DNA of 64,000 nucleotides from Pegoplata infirma. Taxonomy: Eukaryota > Arthropoda > Insecta > Diptera > Anthomyiidae. Positions 1-12,933 of this stretch are shown here, one piece after another (the first letter of the stretch is position 1; each line of letters opens with the position of its first letter). The position numbers were made by a program, and so were the translations under genes. The notes beneath the pieces are model-generated. The model ran no database searches. It was not told where the DNA came from and saw only the letters and a program-made list of their open reading frames with translations. The stretch lies in contig OY992537.1 of assembly GCA_963921195.1 (NCBI GenBank), positions 125,475,347 through 125,539,346 on the forward strand. The letters run 5' to 3'.

Positions 1-371
1 ACTTGTCTGTCCCTTTTTATATACTCTCTACTTTTCTTTAGGATTCACTTTTATAGCTTTCTCAATATATCTCATCAACTTTATATTCGTTAAGAAAAAG
101 CTTTCTTCTAGTCTACTGCTGCTCTTTTTCACGCTATTCTCTCTTTTTTATATCTAAGTTTGTTTTTTTTTATAAACACTAATTTCATTAACATTTTTTT
201 TTAAATTTTTATAACTATTACACTATCCCACCAACTCACCAAAACTGTGCAATTGTTCCAAAAAATACAAATATACACAATATCTCAATGGCTTTCACCC
301 AAAATGTCTCACTTCCACTACGTTCGTTATACTGTTGTACTGTTAAAAATACCAATCCTTCGTTCCTTCAG
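1..371 (+). other. dpy: 3' part of a dpy intron (upstream exon outside window)
   Basis: This stretch is AT-rich with pyrimidine-rich runs and no EGF-like coding in any frame. It ends in a splice acceptor (ccttcgttccttcag) at 370-371, directly followed by codons for an EGF module. The short frame opening with ATG at 288 crosses this acceptor in another frame and is not coding. The donor of this intron and the preceding exon lie outside the window. Confidence 0.8.
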
Positions 372-3300
372 ATATCAATGAATGTCAAGATAATCCTTGC
401 GGTGAAAATGCTGTCTGCACTGATACAATCGGCAGTTTTGTATGTAATTGCAAACCTGATTTTACCGGTGACCCCTTCCGCGGTTGTACGGATATCGATG
501 AATGTTCCACATTGGAAAAACCTTGTGGTGATCATGCTATTTGTGAAAACAAACAACCCGGTTATGAGTGCAAATGTCCTCAGGGCTTTGCTGGAAAACC
601 AGATGCGAAAACGGCCTGCGAACAAGTCGATGTTAATATACAATGTTCTACGAATTTCGATTGTACCAATAATGCTGAATGTATAGAAAACCAATGTTTC
701 TGTTTAGATGGATTCGAACCTCTGGGATCTAGTTGTGTGGATATTGATGAATGTCGTACCCATGCTGGTGTCTGTGGGGATCATGCTCAATGTACAAATA
801 CCCCTGGCTCGTATAGATGTGATTGCGAAGCTGGCTATGTCGGTACGCCTCCAAGAGTTGCTTGCAAGGAACCTTGTGAAGATGTTCACTGCGGTGAACA
901 TGCTTATTGTAAACCAGATGGAAATGAAGCTTATTGCATTTGTGAAGAAGGTTGGACTTTCAATCCCAGTGATGTTTCCGCTGGTTGTACAGATATTGAT
1001 GAATGTGATTCAGTACATGGTCCCTTTGGTAGCTGTGGTTTAAATGCTACTTGCACCAACTCTTTGGGTAGCTTTGCATGTTCCTGTCCTCCTGGTTTCT
1101 CAGGAGATCCTCGTAATAAATGTGTTGATGTTGATGAATGCAGATCTGGAAATAAATGTGGAGAGGGTGCTGAATGTATTAATATGAATGGTGGAGGTTT
1201 CACCTGTAAATGTCCCGAAGATTCTATACCAGATCCTGATGCCACCATTAGATGTGTTCCTATTGTTACTTGTAGTCAAGATAACGATTGTCCTGGTAAT
1301 GCTGTTTGTGATTCAACTAAAAGATGTTTATGTCCTGAGCCTAATGTGGGCAATGATTGTCGACATCCTTGCGAATTTAAGAATTGTGGTTCTCATGCCC
1401 AATGTATGTTGGCTAATGGCCAAGCACAATGTTTGTGTGCTGAAGGTTTTACTGGTAGCCCTGATATGCCTGGAGGTTGTAATGATATCGATGAATGTAA
1501 GGCTAATCCATGTGCTACAAATGCCATTTGCTCAAATACTCCTGGTGGCTATCAGTGTCAATGTCCCACCGGGGCATCTGGTGATCCTTATCGTGAAGGT
1601 TGTGCCACTACTAGAGCTCCTCCCGCCTGTTCAGACTCTAATCCTTGTGCTGCGGGAGAATCTTGTGTTTCAGATTCTTTCACCGGTACTAGTGTATGTA
1701 TTTGTCGCCAAGGTTATGAAAGAAATTCCGGTACTGGACAATGTCAAGATATTGATGAATGTTCTGCACAACGCTCTAAGCCAGCCTGTGGTCTTAATGC
1801 TTTATGTAAAAATCTTCCCGGCAGTTATGAGTGCCGCTGCGCTTCAGGTTTTAATGGTAATCCCTTCGTTATGTGTGAACAATGTAATACTCCAGAATGT
1901 CAATGTCAACCTCCATATAAATTGGTAGGCAGCAGTTGTATTTTGGCCGGTTGTTCAAATGGTGAAAAGTGTCCTAGTGGTGCTGAATGTATATCTATTG
2001 CCGGAGGTGTAAGTTATTGTGCTTGCCCCAAGGGTTATAAGACTCTTTCGGATGGATCTTGTCAAGATGTTGACGAATGTTCAGAACCAGGTAATAAAAT
2101 AGTATGTGCCTATGGAGCTGAATGTATCAATAAACCGGGATCATTCTCTTGCGTTTGTCCTGATGGCTACAATGGTGATGCTTATAATGGTCAATGTACA
2201 CCGGCACAACGTAAATGTGCCGCCGATAAAGAATGTAATACCAATGAAAAGTGCGTCCAGCCAGGAGAATGTGTTTGTCCTCCTCCTTACTTCTTGGATC
2301 CTTATGATAATAATAAATGTAAGAGTCCTTGTGAAAGATTCCCCTGTGGTATTAATGCCAAATGTACACCCACTGATCCGCCACAATGTATGTGTGAGGT
2401 TGGTTATAAGGGAGATCCTTTGCTAGGTTGTACCGATGAAGATGAATGTGCCCATTTACCTTGCGCATATGGAGCCTACTGTGTTAACAAAAAGGGAGGC
2501 TATCAATGTGTATGTCCCAAAGGTTTTGCCGGTGATGCTTACAAGAGTGGATGTATTTTGGAGTCAGGAGAACCCAAAAGCTCTTGTGTTACCAATGATG
2601 ATTGTGCTAGTAATTTGGCTTGTGTCGAGGGTACATGTATTAGCCCCTGTGCTAGTTTGCTATGTGGTTCGAATGCCTTCTGTGAAACTGAAAATCATGC
2701 TGGTTGGTGCCGTTGTCGTGTCGGTTATGTTAAAGATGCCACTGGTGAATGTGTTTCACAATGTAAAGATGTTATCTGCGGTGATGGTGCCCTTTGTATA
2801 CCCACATCAGAAGGCCCTACTTGCAAATGTCCTCAGGGTTACCTCGGCAATCCCTTCCCTGGTGGTTCTTGCACAACTGATCAATGTTCTGCGTCTAGAC
2901 CATGTAGTGAAAGACAAATTTGTATTAATGGCCGTTGCAAAGAAAGATGTGACGGTGTTACTTGCGGTATTGGTGCTATGTGTGACAAAACGAATGGCAA
3001 ATGTGTCTGTGAGCCAAATTTCATTGGCAATCCAGATTTGATTTGTATGCCGCCAATTAAATATGCTGAATGTGATCCACCTTGTGCAGTAAATGCTCAT
3101 TGTGAATATGGTTTTGGTAATGCTGTATGTACTTGTAATGCTGGCACCACTGGTAATCCCTATGAAGGATGTGGAGCCGAAAGTAGAACTGTATGTGAAC
3201 CAAACAGTTGTGGTCCAAATGCTGAATGTAGATCACACGCCAATGGTATCACCTGTGTTTGTCCTCAAGGTTTTGCTGGCAATGCCTATGTCGGATGCCA

Positions 3301-6300
3301 TGATCTTGATGAATGTATGAATAAACCTTGTGGTTTGAATGCTGCATGCCTGAATACTCATGGTGGCTATGAATGTTTATGCTTATCTGGATTTGGTGGA
3401 GATCCTTTCACTAGTTGCCAACCAGTGGATAATACTTTCTGCTCAGATCCCTACAAATGTAAATGTAATGATCGCGTCTATTGTCCTGATGGCTATTCTT
3501 GCGAAGATGGCCAATGTAAAGATTTATGTTCAAAGATTTCTTGTGGTCCTAGAGCTGTTTGCGATTCCGGAAAATGTCTTTGCCCATTAGGTTATATGGG
3601 TGATGCCAATAACTTGGAATCGGGTTGTACCATTAGAGGTCAGTGTAGCAATGATGGTGACTGTAAAAACTCCGAGATATGTTTCCAACTTAGTAAAGGT
3701 CTACGTAAATGTGTTGATGCTTGTTCGAAAATACAATGTGGTCCGAATGCTCTGTGTGTGGCCAATGATCATCGCTCTTCTTGTATCTGTAGTGATGGCT
3801 ACTTTGGAAATCCAAGCAATTTGCAATCGGGATGTCAACCTGAAAGGAAAGTACCTGAAATTGAAGATAAATGTAAATCCGAAAGCGATTGTGAAACAGG
3901 CTATACTTGTTCGGCTGTCCATCAGGGAGTCAAGGAGTGTGTTCACCTATGCTCTAAAGTTGTTTGTGGAACCAATGAAGTTTGTAAAATTGATGGTAAT
4001 GGCAATGCTATCTGCAGTTGTTCCGATAGTTACGTCTGGAATCCTGTGGTATCGTCTTGTGAAAAACCCAGCTTACCCGATTGTACTAAAGATCAAGAAT
4101 GTCCAGCTGCGTCTGCCTGTAGACCTGATGTGGTAGGTGTTTTGAAATGTGTTTCCATATGTGATGAATTTACATGCCCGGCCAATGCAGTTTGTGTGGC
4201 TAAGGACCATCAAGGAAGATGTGATTGTTTGGCCGGTTTCGTGGGTAATCCCAATGATCGCAATGGTTGTCAACCTAAGCAAAAACATCAATGTCGTTCT
4301 AATGCTGAGTGCGCTGAATCAGAAGCTTGTATTAAATATGGTCCTGAAGAGATTTTATCTTGTAGACCAGCCTGTGAAACGGTTAAATGTGGTCCTCGGG
4401 CTGTATGTATTACCAACAATCATCAGGCTCAATGTCAATGTCCTCCTGGTCCATTTGCTGGAGATCCATATGATCCATTCCAGGGATGCGAAAGTGTACC
4501 ATGTGTCTACAACAAGGATTGTCCTACCCATCAACTATGCAATCGCATGACACACACCTGTTTCGATGTTTGTGATCAAGAGTCGTGCGGTGAAAATGCT
4601 ATCTGCTTGGCTGAAGATCATAGAGCTGTTTGCCAGTGTCCTCCCGGATTCAAAGCAAATCCTATTCCGGAAGTAGAATGTACCAAGATTGGCGGTTGTA
4701 CGCCTGGCACTTGTCATCATTCAGCCATATGCGAGGTTACAGTAGATGGTCCCGTCTGCAAGTGTCCTAAAAATTATATTGGAGATCCCTTCAAACAGGG
4801 CTGTCGTCCTGAAGGCCAATGCCAAAATGGTGATGCTGATTGTCCTGCTAATACCATCTGTGCTGGAGGACGTTGTATTAATCCTTGTGATAATGCTTGT
4901 GGTCCAAACTCCGACTGTAAAGTGGTTAATCGTAAGCCTGTGTGCACATGCCCCTTCCGTTTTCAACCTATGGGTGAATCAGCCAAGGATGGTTGTGCCC
5001 GATCTGTATCCAAATGTTCTTCGGATGTGGACTGTGGCGGTGCTGCTTGCTACAATGGAGAATGTCGTATTATTTGCCGTGAAAACAGCGACTGTTCTTC
5101 AGGAGAACAATGTATCCAAAATGTTTGCGCTATTTCATGTTTAGATCACAGTCAATGTGGATCTGGTTTAGCATGTTTAAAGGGTGTTTGTTCTATTGGC
5201 TGTCGCAGTAACAAGGATTGTCCCTCCGATCAGTCTTGTATCGATAATAAATGTGCTAACCCCTGTCAAGCGGGAGGTGTGTGTGGTCCAAATGCTCTGT
5301 GCAACATTGATCAACACCGTAGTCATTGTACCTGTCCCGAAGGCTTTGAAGGTAATCCAACACCTGAGCAAGGCTGTGTTAGAGTACCAGCTCCTTGTTT
5401 GGCTACTAATCAATGTCCTAGTGGTCATATGTGTATTGGCAATCAATGTAATTTACCATGTCAGAAAACTTCGGCCTGTGCTATTGGAGAAAGATGTTAT
5501 CAGCAAGTATGTCGCAAAGTATGTTATACCAGCAACAATTGTTTGCCTGGAGAAATCTGTAATAATGATGGCACTTGTCAGCCGGGTTGTGATTCGGATT
5601 CTGATTGTCCTCCCACTGAATTGTGTTTGGGTGGTAAATGTAAATGTGCTCAAGGTTTTATTGGCACTCCATTCGGTTGTTCAGATATTGATGAGTGCAC
5701 TGAGAAACCTTGTCACGCATCAGCTAAATGTGAAAATGTTCCCGGCTCCTACAAATGCTTCTGTCCTGAGGGAACTGTTGGAGATGGTTATGAAAAGGGA
5801 TGCTCGAAACCAAAAGAGTGTTATAAAAATGAAGATTGTTCTACAGCCTTGGCTTGTATTAATGATAAATGTGCTAATCCCTGTTTGGCTAGCACCTGTG
5901 GTGCTAATGCTTTATGTCATTCGGATCAACATCAAGCCTTCTGCGAATGCCCTCCTGGGCATTTGGGTGATCCTTTCGATTCGTCAGTGGGCTGTTTCAA
6001 AGTGGAATGTATTACAGATGATGACTGTGCCAGCGATAGAGCATGTCATGAAGAAACAAATCGTTGTATTAAACCTTGTGATTTGATAAGCTGTGGTAAG
6101 GGATCATGTAATGTGGGAGATCATAAAGCTATCTGCTCCTGCTACGAAGGTTATCAACTAACAAATGGTGTTTGTGAAGATATTGATGAATGTTTAACTA
6201 GACCCTGTCATTCGACAGCCTTCTGTCAAAACTTACCTGGTTCCTTTGCTTGTCAATGTCCTGATGGATTAATTGGTGATCCTATACATGCTGGTTGCCG

Positions 6301-7649
6301 CGATCCTAATGAATGTTTAACTGATGGTGATTGTCCTTCTACAGCCAGTTGCCAAAATGCTAGATGTCGTAGTCCTTGTGAACGCGAAAATGTTTGTGGT
6401 ATTAACGCCAAATGTGTTGCTCAATCCCACAATGCTATTTGTACTTGTCCTGCCAATTCTCGCGGTGATCCTTCTGTTGAATGTGTTCACATTGAGTGTT
6501 CCGATAATGATGACTGCTCTAGCGAAAAGACTTGTTTGGAAGCCAAGTGTGTTGATCCATGTACTTTGCCAAATGCCTGTGGTTCTCAAGCTCGCTGCTA
6601 TGCCCAAAATCATATTGGTTTATGTTCTTGCGAGAAGGGTACAACTGGCAATCCGCAATTGGGTTGTGTACCCCTACAATATTGTAACACCGATGTCCAG
6701 TGCGCTGCTGGAAGCATATGCTCCAATGGCATTTGTTCTTCGTTATGTTCATCCAATCGTGATTGTATTGCCGATCAATTGTGTATACAAGGAGTATGTC
6801 AACCTACTTGTAAATCCAACTCAACTTGTCCTGAATTCCAATTTTGTTTAAATAATATTTGTACTAAAGAAGTTCTTTGTGTCCAAGACTCAGATTGCGG
6901 TCCTAGCGAAAACTGCATTTCAGATAACTATGGCCGAGCCAGTTGCGAAAATGTTTGCTTAGGTCGTGCTGTTTGTGGTCGCAATGCTGAATGTACTGCC
7001 CGTAGTCATGCTGCCGATTGTGAGTGCAAAGAAGGTTTCTTTGGTGATCCAAAGAGTGGTTGCCGAAAAGTGGAATGTACCACTGATAATGATTGTTCGC
7101 ACGACAAGACCTGTGATGGTCATATGTGCAAGATTGCCTGCCTTATTGGACAACCCTGTGGTGATAATGCTCTTTGTACCACCGAAAATCATAAGCAGGT
7201 TTGTCACTGCCAACCTGGTTTCACCGGTGATCCAAAATTACGCTGTGATGTCATTGATTTCTGTAAAGATGCTCCTTGTGGACCTGGTGCCAGGTGTCGC
7301 AACTCGCGTGGTTCTTTCAAATGTACCTGCCCGCCTGGTTTGGTTGGTGACCCTTACAATGAGGGTTGTCGTACTTCGGTGGAATGTGAGACCAACGAAG
7401 ATTGCCCACCGCATGCTGAATGCACACAATTAAATGGTGTACCCAAGTGTCATGATGTTTGCGCTAATGTACTTTGTGGCCAGAATGCGGAATGTATTCC
7501 GAAAGGTCATAAAGCTCAATGTGCATGCCGCAATGGTTATGATGGCAATCCCGCTGACCGGGTTGATGGCTGTAAGCCATTGCCAATGCCTTGTCAAGTT
7601 ACCAGTGATTGTCCGACCAATACATATTGTTCGGATAGTATATGCAAAC
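372..7649 (+). CDS. dpy: Dumpy exon 1 of window: large cbEGF / EGF / DPY-like block (2,426 codons)
   Basis: One uninterrupted frame runs from the acceptor at 370-371 to a donor (aaac|gtaagt) at 7650. The ATG at 512 is internal; the frame is already open at 372 with a phase-1 split codon. It encodes dozens of six-cysteine EGF modules. Twelve begin with the calcium-binding signature D-[IVLE]-[DN]-E-C, at about 371, 491, 740, 992, 1127, 1484, 1748, 2066, 2435, 3302, 5684 and 6179, and typically continue with an xNxxGSFxCxC core and GDP/GNP before the last Cys. Between them are 4-Cys DPY-like linkers of the form C..D.DC....C....C...C, for example near 5000-5650 and 6000-6100. In the dumpy family such arrays form a stiff calcium-dependent extracellular rod under tension in the apical matrix. 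Low-similarity matches to other EGF proteins (fibrillin, Notch type) are expected, but the DPY context favours dumpy. Confidence 0.93.
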
Positions 7650-8400
7650 GTAAGTACTAACACGGTTTAATAAAATTTATTTAAAAAACTTTGGTTAAAT
7701 GGGTTTAAAACAAAACAAAAAAAAAACAAATAGATTAACCTGTAGACACACTTACCCCAAGGGTAACGGGTATTATTTTTTTCTAAAAACAATTTACTGT
7801 GAATCTGCTGTTCACAGCCTTAATAAACACAAAACAAAATGAAATTGGACTGACTGTAATAAACAAAAAAAACTTTATTAATTCCTAGAAATATTATGGA
7901 AATTTCCTTAAATGTTTTGAATGTTTATCATAAAAAATGTTAAAGGCCTCACATACAACAAAAACAGCTGAATACCCATAAAAAATGTAAATCCCCTAAA
8001 TACCCAAAGTGTTATAAATACGTCAAAAGTACAATTTGAACTCTGTAAATGTTTATAATTTTTTTTAATCGTAGACCTTTGAATTCCTCTAAATTTAAAT
8101 TTCATAAAAAACACAAACTTCCAAATTAAATTCAAGTTAGAACCCTCTAAAATCATAAAAAGTTTTGAAAACTTTCAATACATAAAAACATTCCATTTAG
8201 TCAAAATTACCCAAAAATAAAAGATTTAAAATGACCGACCAATAGCCATTTAAACGACCTAGTTAATAAAACCCTTATAAATATTTCAAAATGTAAAAAA
8301 GCAGTCCCCCCCTAATTGTAAAATATTTCAAAATTTTTATAACCCTGTGAAAATTGAACTTAAATTAATTTGCATTTTTTTTACCCCTTCGTCACCAAAG
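7650..8400 (+). other. dpy: dpy intron, 751 bp
   Basis: The intron runs from gtaagt at 7650 to an acceptor (gtcaccaaag) at 8399-8400. It is very AT-rich with poly-A runs. I recognise no gene or transposon in it. Confidence 0.85.
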
Positions 8401-8715
8401 CTGCTTGCGTTTTGGATACCGAATGTTACAACAATGAAATTTGCCAAGGTGGCCAATGTATTGATCCTTGTACCCAACCTCAGGCATGCGGCATGAATGC
8501 TTTATGCTCAATCGATACACACTTTAAACAATGCTCATGTCCTGCTGGTTTCACTGGCAATCCTGAAGTGGAATGTGTTCGTATACCCATTGCCTGCAGT
8601 ACAGATTTGGAATGTGGTTTTGGTTTGAGTTGTCGCAACTCAATGTGTTTCCCCAAATGTTCGGCCGATCAAGATTGTGCTCTAAATGAAAAGTGTTTGA
8701 AGGGCAATTGCATGT
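8401..8715 (+). CDS. dpy: Dumpy exon 2: DPY-like plus EGF modules (105 codons)
   Basis: The frame opens after the acceptor at 8399-8400 and ends at a gtaag donor at 8716. It encodes a Cys-rich segment: a DPY-like linker (C..DTEC....IC....C.DPC), an EGF core with H-F-K-Q-C-S-C, and GNP before the last Cys, then the start of another linker (C..DLECGFGLSC). The ATG at 8370 lies in the intron, so it is not the start of this coding segment. Both ends are phase 1. The next exon follows after only 85 bp, so the two are probably always joined. The module type matches the tail of the 372-7649 exon. Confidence 0.9.
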
Positions 8716-8800
8716 GTAAGTATTTTATTGAAAAATAAGCCCTTCCCGTAATAAAGTACTTAAGTAAGGTCTATCAAAAATATTCATTCGTTCGTTACAG

Positions 8801-10609
8801 TAACTTGCCGCGTCGATAATGACTGTTTCTTGGGTCATGTCTGTTTGCACAACAAATGTGTCTTCGGTTGTCATACTGATGACGATTGTAGTGCTTCAGA
8901 ATCCTGCCGTAATGATAAATGTATCAATCCCTGTTCCGAAAATCCTTGTGGTCCCAATGCGGCTTGTTCTGTTTCAAATCATCGTGCCTCTTGCAACTGT
9001 TTGGATGGCATGGTACCTAGTCCTACAGCTCAAGTTGGTTGTGTTCGTTCACCACCACAAGAGTGTAATGAAAATCGTGATTGCTTTAATGGTTTGGCCT
9101 GCTTTGAAGCTGTTTGCCGTCCTCTCTGTGCCGATGATTTGGGTTGTCTCACTAATGAACGTTGTCAAAATGGTGTTTGCAAACCTGTGTGTCGCCGCGA
9201 CGACGATTGTCGCAATAGTGAAGTCTGTTTGGGACTTTCGTGTGTTCCTGGTTGTCGTTCCGATCAAGGATGCCCGGATAATCTTGCTTGTGTTCATCAA
9301 CAATGTGTGGATCCTTGTTCAGATGCTCGCGCTTGTGGTACAAATTCACACTGTGACGTTTACAACCACCAAAAGGTTTGTTCATGTCCCGAAGGTTTGA
9401 TAGGTAATGCTGAAGTATCCTGCAAACCTCCGATTACTTCCTGTTCTGCCAATAACGATTGCCAAACGAATCAACTGTGTTATGGTGGCAGCTGTCAAAG
9501 CAAATGCCGTAATGATCAAAATTGTTTGGCTGATGAAAAATGTATGCGTGGTACTTGCCGCACTGTCTGTAATACTGATACCGCCTGTGCCCAAGGACAA
9601 ATCTGTGAAAATCGTATTTGCCAAATCGGTTGTCGCAATGATATGACCTGTTCCCAAGATCAAGCTTGTGTTAATAAACAATGTAAGAATCCCTGTGATT
9701 CACCCGGACAATGTGGTCAGTGTGCCAATTGTTTGGTGGTCAATCATGGTGTCCAATGTAGTTGTCCTAATGGTTTCTTGGGTGATGGTCTCACCGGTTG
9801 TCAATTACCGCCACAAAGATGTAATCCTTCTTGTCAATGTGATGAAACAAATACCTATTGTGCCGAAACTTGTGCCCGAACTAGTGAATGTTCCTGTGGT
9901 CAAATATGTACTCGTGGTAAATGTAGATCCAAATGTGGTCCCAGTAGATCTTGCCCGGTGGGTCAACTTTGTGAACGTGGAGCTTGTGTGGCTGGTTGTA
10001 AATCAAATAATGATTGTGCCACTGATCAGTCTTGCCTTAAGGGACAATGTACAGATCCTTGTGCCAATAAGAAATCCTGCGGCCGTAATGCTTTATGTAC
10101 CGTCTCTGAACATCGTATGCTCTGCTATTGTCCAGATGGTTATGAGGGTGAACCCAACAAGGAATGTATACAATTTGAGTGTCAACATGATGAAGATTGT
10201 GAATCGAGTAAACGTTGTGATGCTGGTAAATGCCGTAATCCTTGTTTGGAATACGGTGCCTGCGGTGTTAATGCACAATGTCGTGTCGTCAATCGTAAGC
10301 CACAATGTTCATGTCCACCCGATTTCTTTGGTGATGCCGCTACCGAATGCCAACCATTGGAAGGTGGTTGCGCCAATAATCCTTGTGGTGAAAATTCCAA
10401 ATGTACTGAGGTACCCGGTGGCTATGAATGCTCTTGCATGGACGGCTGTGTGGGTGATGCGCATAAGGGATGTTTATGCGATGGTAATATTGTTGATTCG
10501 TGTCATGATCAAGTTTGCGGTTTAAATGCTGCCTGTCGGGTATTGCCCCACGATGAGGCACAATGTTATTGTCCGGAAGAATATCCCAATGGCGATGCGT
10601 ATGTACAAT
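8801..10609 (+). CDS. dpy: Dumpy exon 3: tandem EGF / DPY-like modules (603 codons)
   Basis: The acceptor is ttcgttacag at 8799-8800 and the donor is caat|gtaagt at 10610. The whole exon is a tightly packed Cys-rich array. Runs of short 4-Cys linkers (C.DD.DC......C....C...C), for example around 9060-9250 and 9430-9650, alternate with full EGF cores containing NH..C.C..G..G. A dense CXC/CXXC stretch lies around 9825-9910. One EGF near 10441 has an extra Cys (codon 10447) where the family has Tyr or Phe before VGD. The module carries no signal sequence and is part of the secreted rod. The exon ends in the first base of a Cys codon completed by the next exon. Confidence 0.92.
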
Positions 10610-11531
10610 GTAAGTATGAAGGAGTAAAGATGGAGAGAAATTAACAAGAGAGTACATGAGTGAATAAATTAAAACTTAAAAAAAGGGAATAAATAATTAA
10701 ATGAATAACTAAAAATGATAATTAATAATTAATTTTATCAATTTATTTTTTTTTTAATGTTTGAAAAATATTTCAATTTCACAGCCCCACAAAAAAAAAA
10801 TCGGTTCTGATCCAGAAACTAGACTCACTAATCCTGATGTGTTTTGACCTTCTGAATTCGATTCTGCCATCAGAATTGAATTACATTTTTGGGTTTTCCT
10901 GTAGTTAACAAGGAAAGTCCGCAAAGTGAACTTAACTGATTTCTTTTTAAATTTGACGAACTGTATGTCAAAAATTTTTTTAATATTTTTTCTATTTTTA
11001 TTTTTGTTCAAATGCATGTAACTTCCAGAAATTTTTGGTGTGTTAGGTAGGCTCACTTATCGGACTCTCTTTGAATTCAAGTCTAATGATGAAATCGAAT
11101 TCACAAGGTCAAATACATGAGAATTAGTGGGTCTAGTTTCTGGGTCAGAACTTTTTTTTTGTGGCTGTTGAATTTTCGAATTTAGTGTTGATTTAAGTCG
11201 TGGAATAAGTATAAATTTAGCTTTGACTGCCAATCACGCGAATACCACTTGACACACTTGACAGACACGCTCACCTTTTTTTAAAAATATCAACAATTAA
11301 AAATAAATTTCATAAAAACTTCAGTTCAGAAAACACGCATGATTTTTTCTTTCGTTTTCAAATAGATCTCATGATTTTGCACGATACAAGCACGAAGTCA
11401 ATACAATTTAAATTCACTCACACGCGTGACATAAACAAAAGCTTACAAAAACTCGTGTCACTCGTCCATTTTTCATACACATTTTCCATAATACCACAAA
11501 TTAATCCCTTAAATTTTTCCTTCCCCCCTAG
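10610..11531 (+). other. dpy: dpy intron, 922 bp, containing a foldback element
   Basis: The donor is gtaagt at 10610 and the acceptor is the pyrimidine-rich tccttcccccctag ending at 11531. The centre is occupied by the inverted-repeat element at 10782-11167; the remainder is AT-rich single-copy-looking sequence. Confidence 0.85.
10782..11167. mobile_element. Foldback (MITE-like) element with long terminal inverted repeats
   Basis: The left arm starts CAGCCCCAC then poly-A and continues with CAGAAACTAGACTCACTAAT. The right arm ends ...GTGGCTG, and its reverse complement reads CAGCCAC, poly-A, CAGAAACTAGACCCACTAAT. The arms match imperfectly over roughly 90 bases each, with about 200 bp between them and no coding capacity. 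I could not recognise a target-site duplication, so the exact ends are uncertain by a few bases. Confidence 0.7.
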
Positions 11532-11624
11532 GTTATTTGACTCAACCTCCTAAAAATTGTCTAACAGAAGGATGTGTGGTTGGTGAATGTGTGCGCCAGG
11601 GTTATGAATATGTGTGTAAACAAG
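11532..11624 (+). CDS. dpy: Dumpy exon 4: 31-codon micro-exon with four cysteines
   Basis: The acceptor is cccccctag ending at 11531 and the donor is caag|gtaagt at 11625. The split first codon is completed to TGT (Cys) by the t at 10609, giving C-Y-L-T-Q-P-P-K-N-C, then G-C-V-V-G-E-C and ending Y-V-C-K-Q. This looks like a partial disulfide module bridging the EGF block to the next one. It is phase 1 at both ends and isolated between introns of 0.9 and 7.7 kb, so it is a good candidate for optional inclusion. Support is open frame, strong splice sites and Cys spacing. Homology cannot be tested here. Confidence 0.78.
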
Positions 11625-12933
11625 GTAAGTGCCTAGATCAAGTAAGTTTCTCTAAGTCCCTTATATTAAACGAAAGCTCATTTTAAAAGCTTTTATAGGT
11701 AGCTCAATCAAGAATTATATTTAACAATTAAAATTTTTTTGTTTAAAGAAAGTATAGGTTTTTTGTTAAAATATTTTTTTTTAATTAATTTTTTTTAAAT
11801 TTATAAATTGTGTGAGTAACATTTTTTTAATAATGTTTTAGAAAAACAAAAAATTTAGATTAACAATTTAGTAATGTTTTATTTTGGAAATTTTTCTTAA
11901 TAATAGGGTATAAAGAGTTTGTTAATTATTTTTAATAATTATTTTGTTGTTTGCTTAACGTTTATTAAACCATATTAAAAATAATTTTTTTTTTTTCAAT
12001 AATCAATTAAAAAAGGTTTAATATATTGTTTTCTCTTACCCACAAGTATTTAGTAGTGTGTGTAAATACTAAATTTTGAGTTTTTTGTATTAAAAATTAA
12101 AAAAATAAATAACAAAATTAAAATTGTTAATTAAATAACAATTTATACACATGTTAAATAATATTAAATTTTCAAACAGAACCAAACGGGCAACAAAAAA
12201 AACATTTTGTTTATAATACTTTACACACACCTTGATTTTTTTACAAAAAAAAAAATTCAAAATATGAAAAATACACTGAAAACAAATTACTCACGCAAAA
12301 TTTTTTTATTGTTTCAATATTTATTTTACTCCCTTTTTTTATAATTTTTGCACTAGCTTAGATTTTTGTTATAGTTTATTTAATTTTTTGTTTCATCAAA
12401 ATTTAAGCTTTTATAGTTTTTTTTAGCAAAATTTAGTTAATTTTTTTTTGTTAAAAACATTACACGCATATGGAAAATTTTTGAAAAAATATATATATAT
12501 CGATCAGAACAAAATTCGTGGAATGTCGCTGTCGCTATCGCGGTCTCCCAATCTGTGCCTTATTATTTTTAGTTATTTATTATTAATAATTTCAAAAAAA
12601 AAAAATATATTAACATATTTATTTTTTTGTATTACAAAGCCATATTAATCTATTTAACCCCACCATATTACACCTAGACATCTAATATAATTTTTTTTTA
12701 CCCCAAACACCACAAAATCAAAACCAAAATTCAAAAAACGAAACCAAAAACCCTAACTCATTTCCTAACTCAATTAAATATTTTTTTTAACAAATCTTAA
12801 CCTAAAGCTTGTATTAAACGAAGTTTTTCAAAACTTTCTTTGAGATTTTTTTAAACTCCCTAAAAAGTTTTGAAAAAAATTCGAAATTATACCTGCTCAA
12901 AACAACATGATCATTAAAAATCTTTAAAATAAA

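Noticed and set aside
5184..6086. 300-codon plus-strand frame overlapping the first exon
   Set aside because: Shifted frame of the EGF repeats; Val/Met/Leu-rich with repeated patterns that track the EGF codons. The EGF frame is the real one.
372..10609. Alternative identities such as fibrillin, Notch/Delta or a latent TGF-beta binding protein
   Set aside because: No TB, LNR, DSL or ankyrin-linked modules; instead DPY modules and a Thr-rich spacer in the same continuous exon series, as in dumpy.
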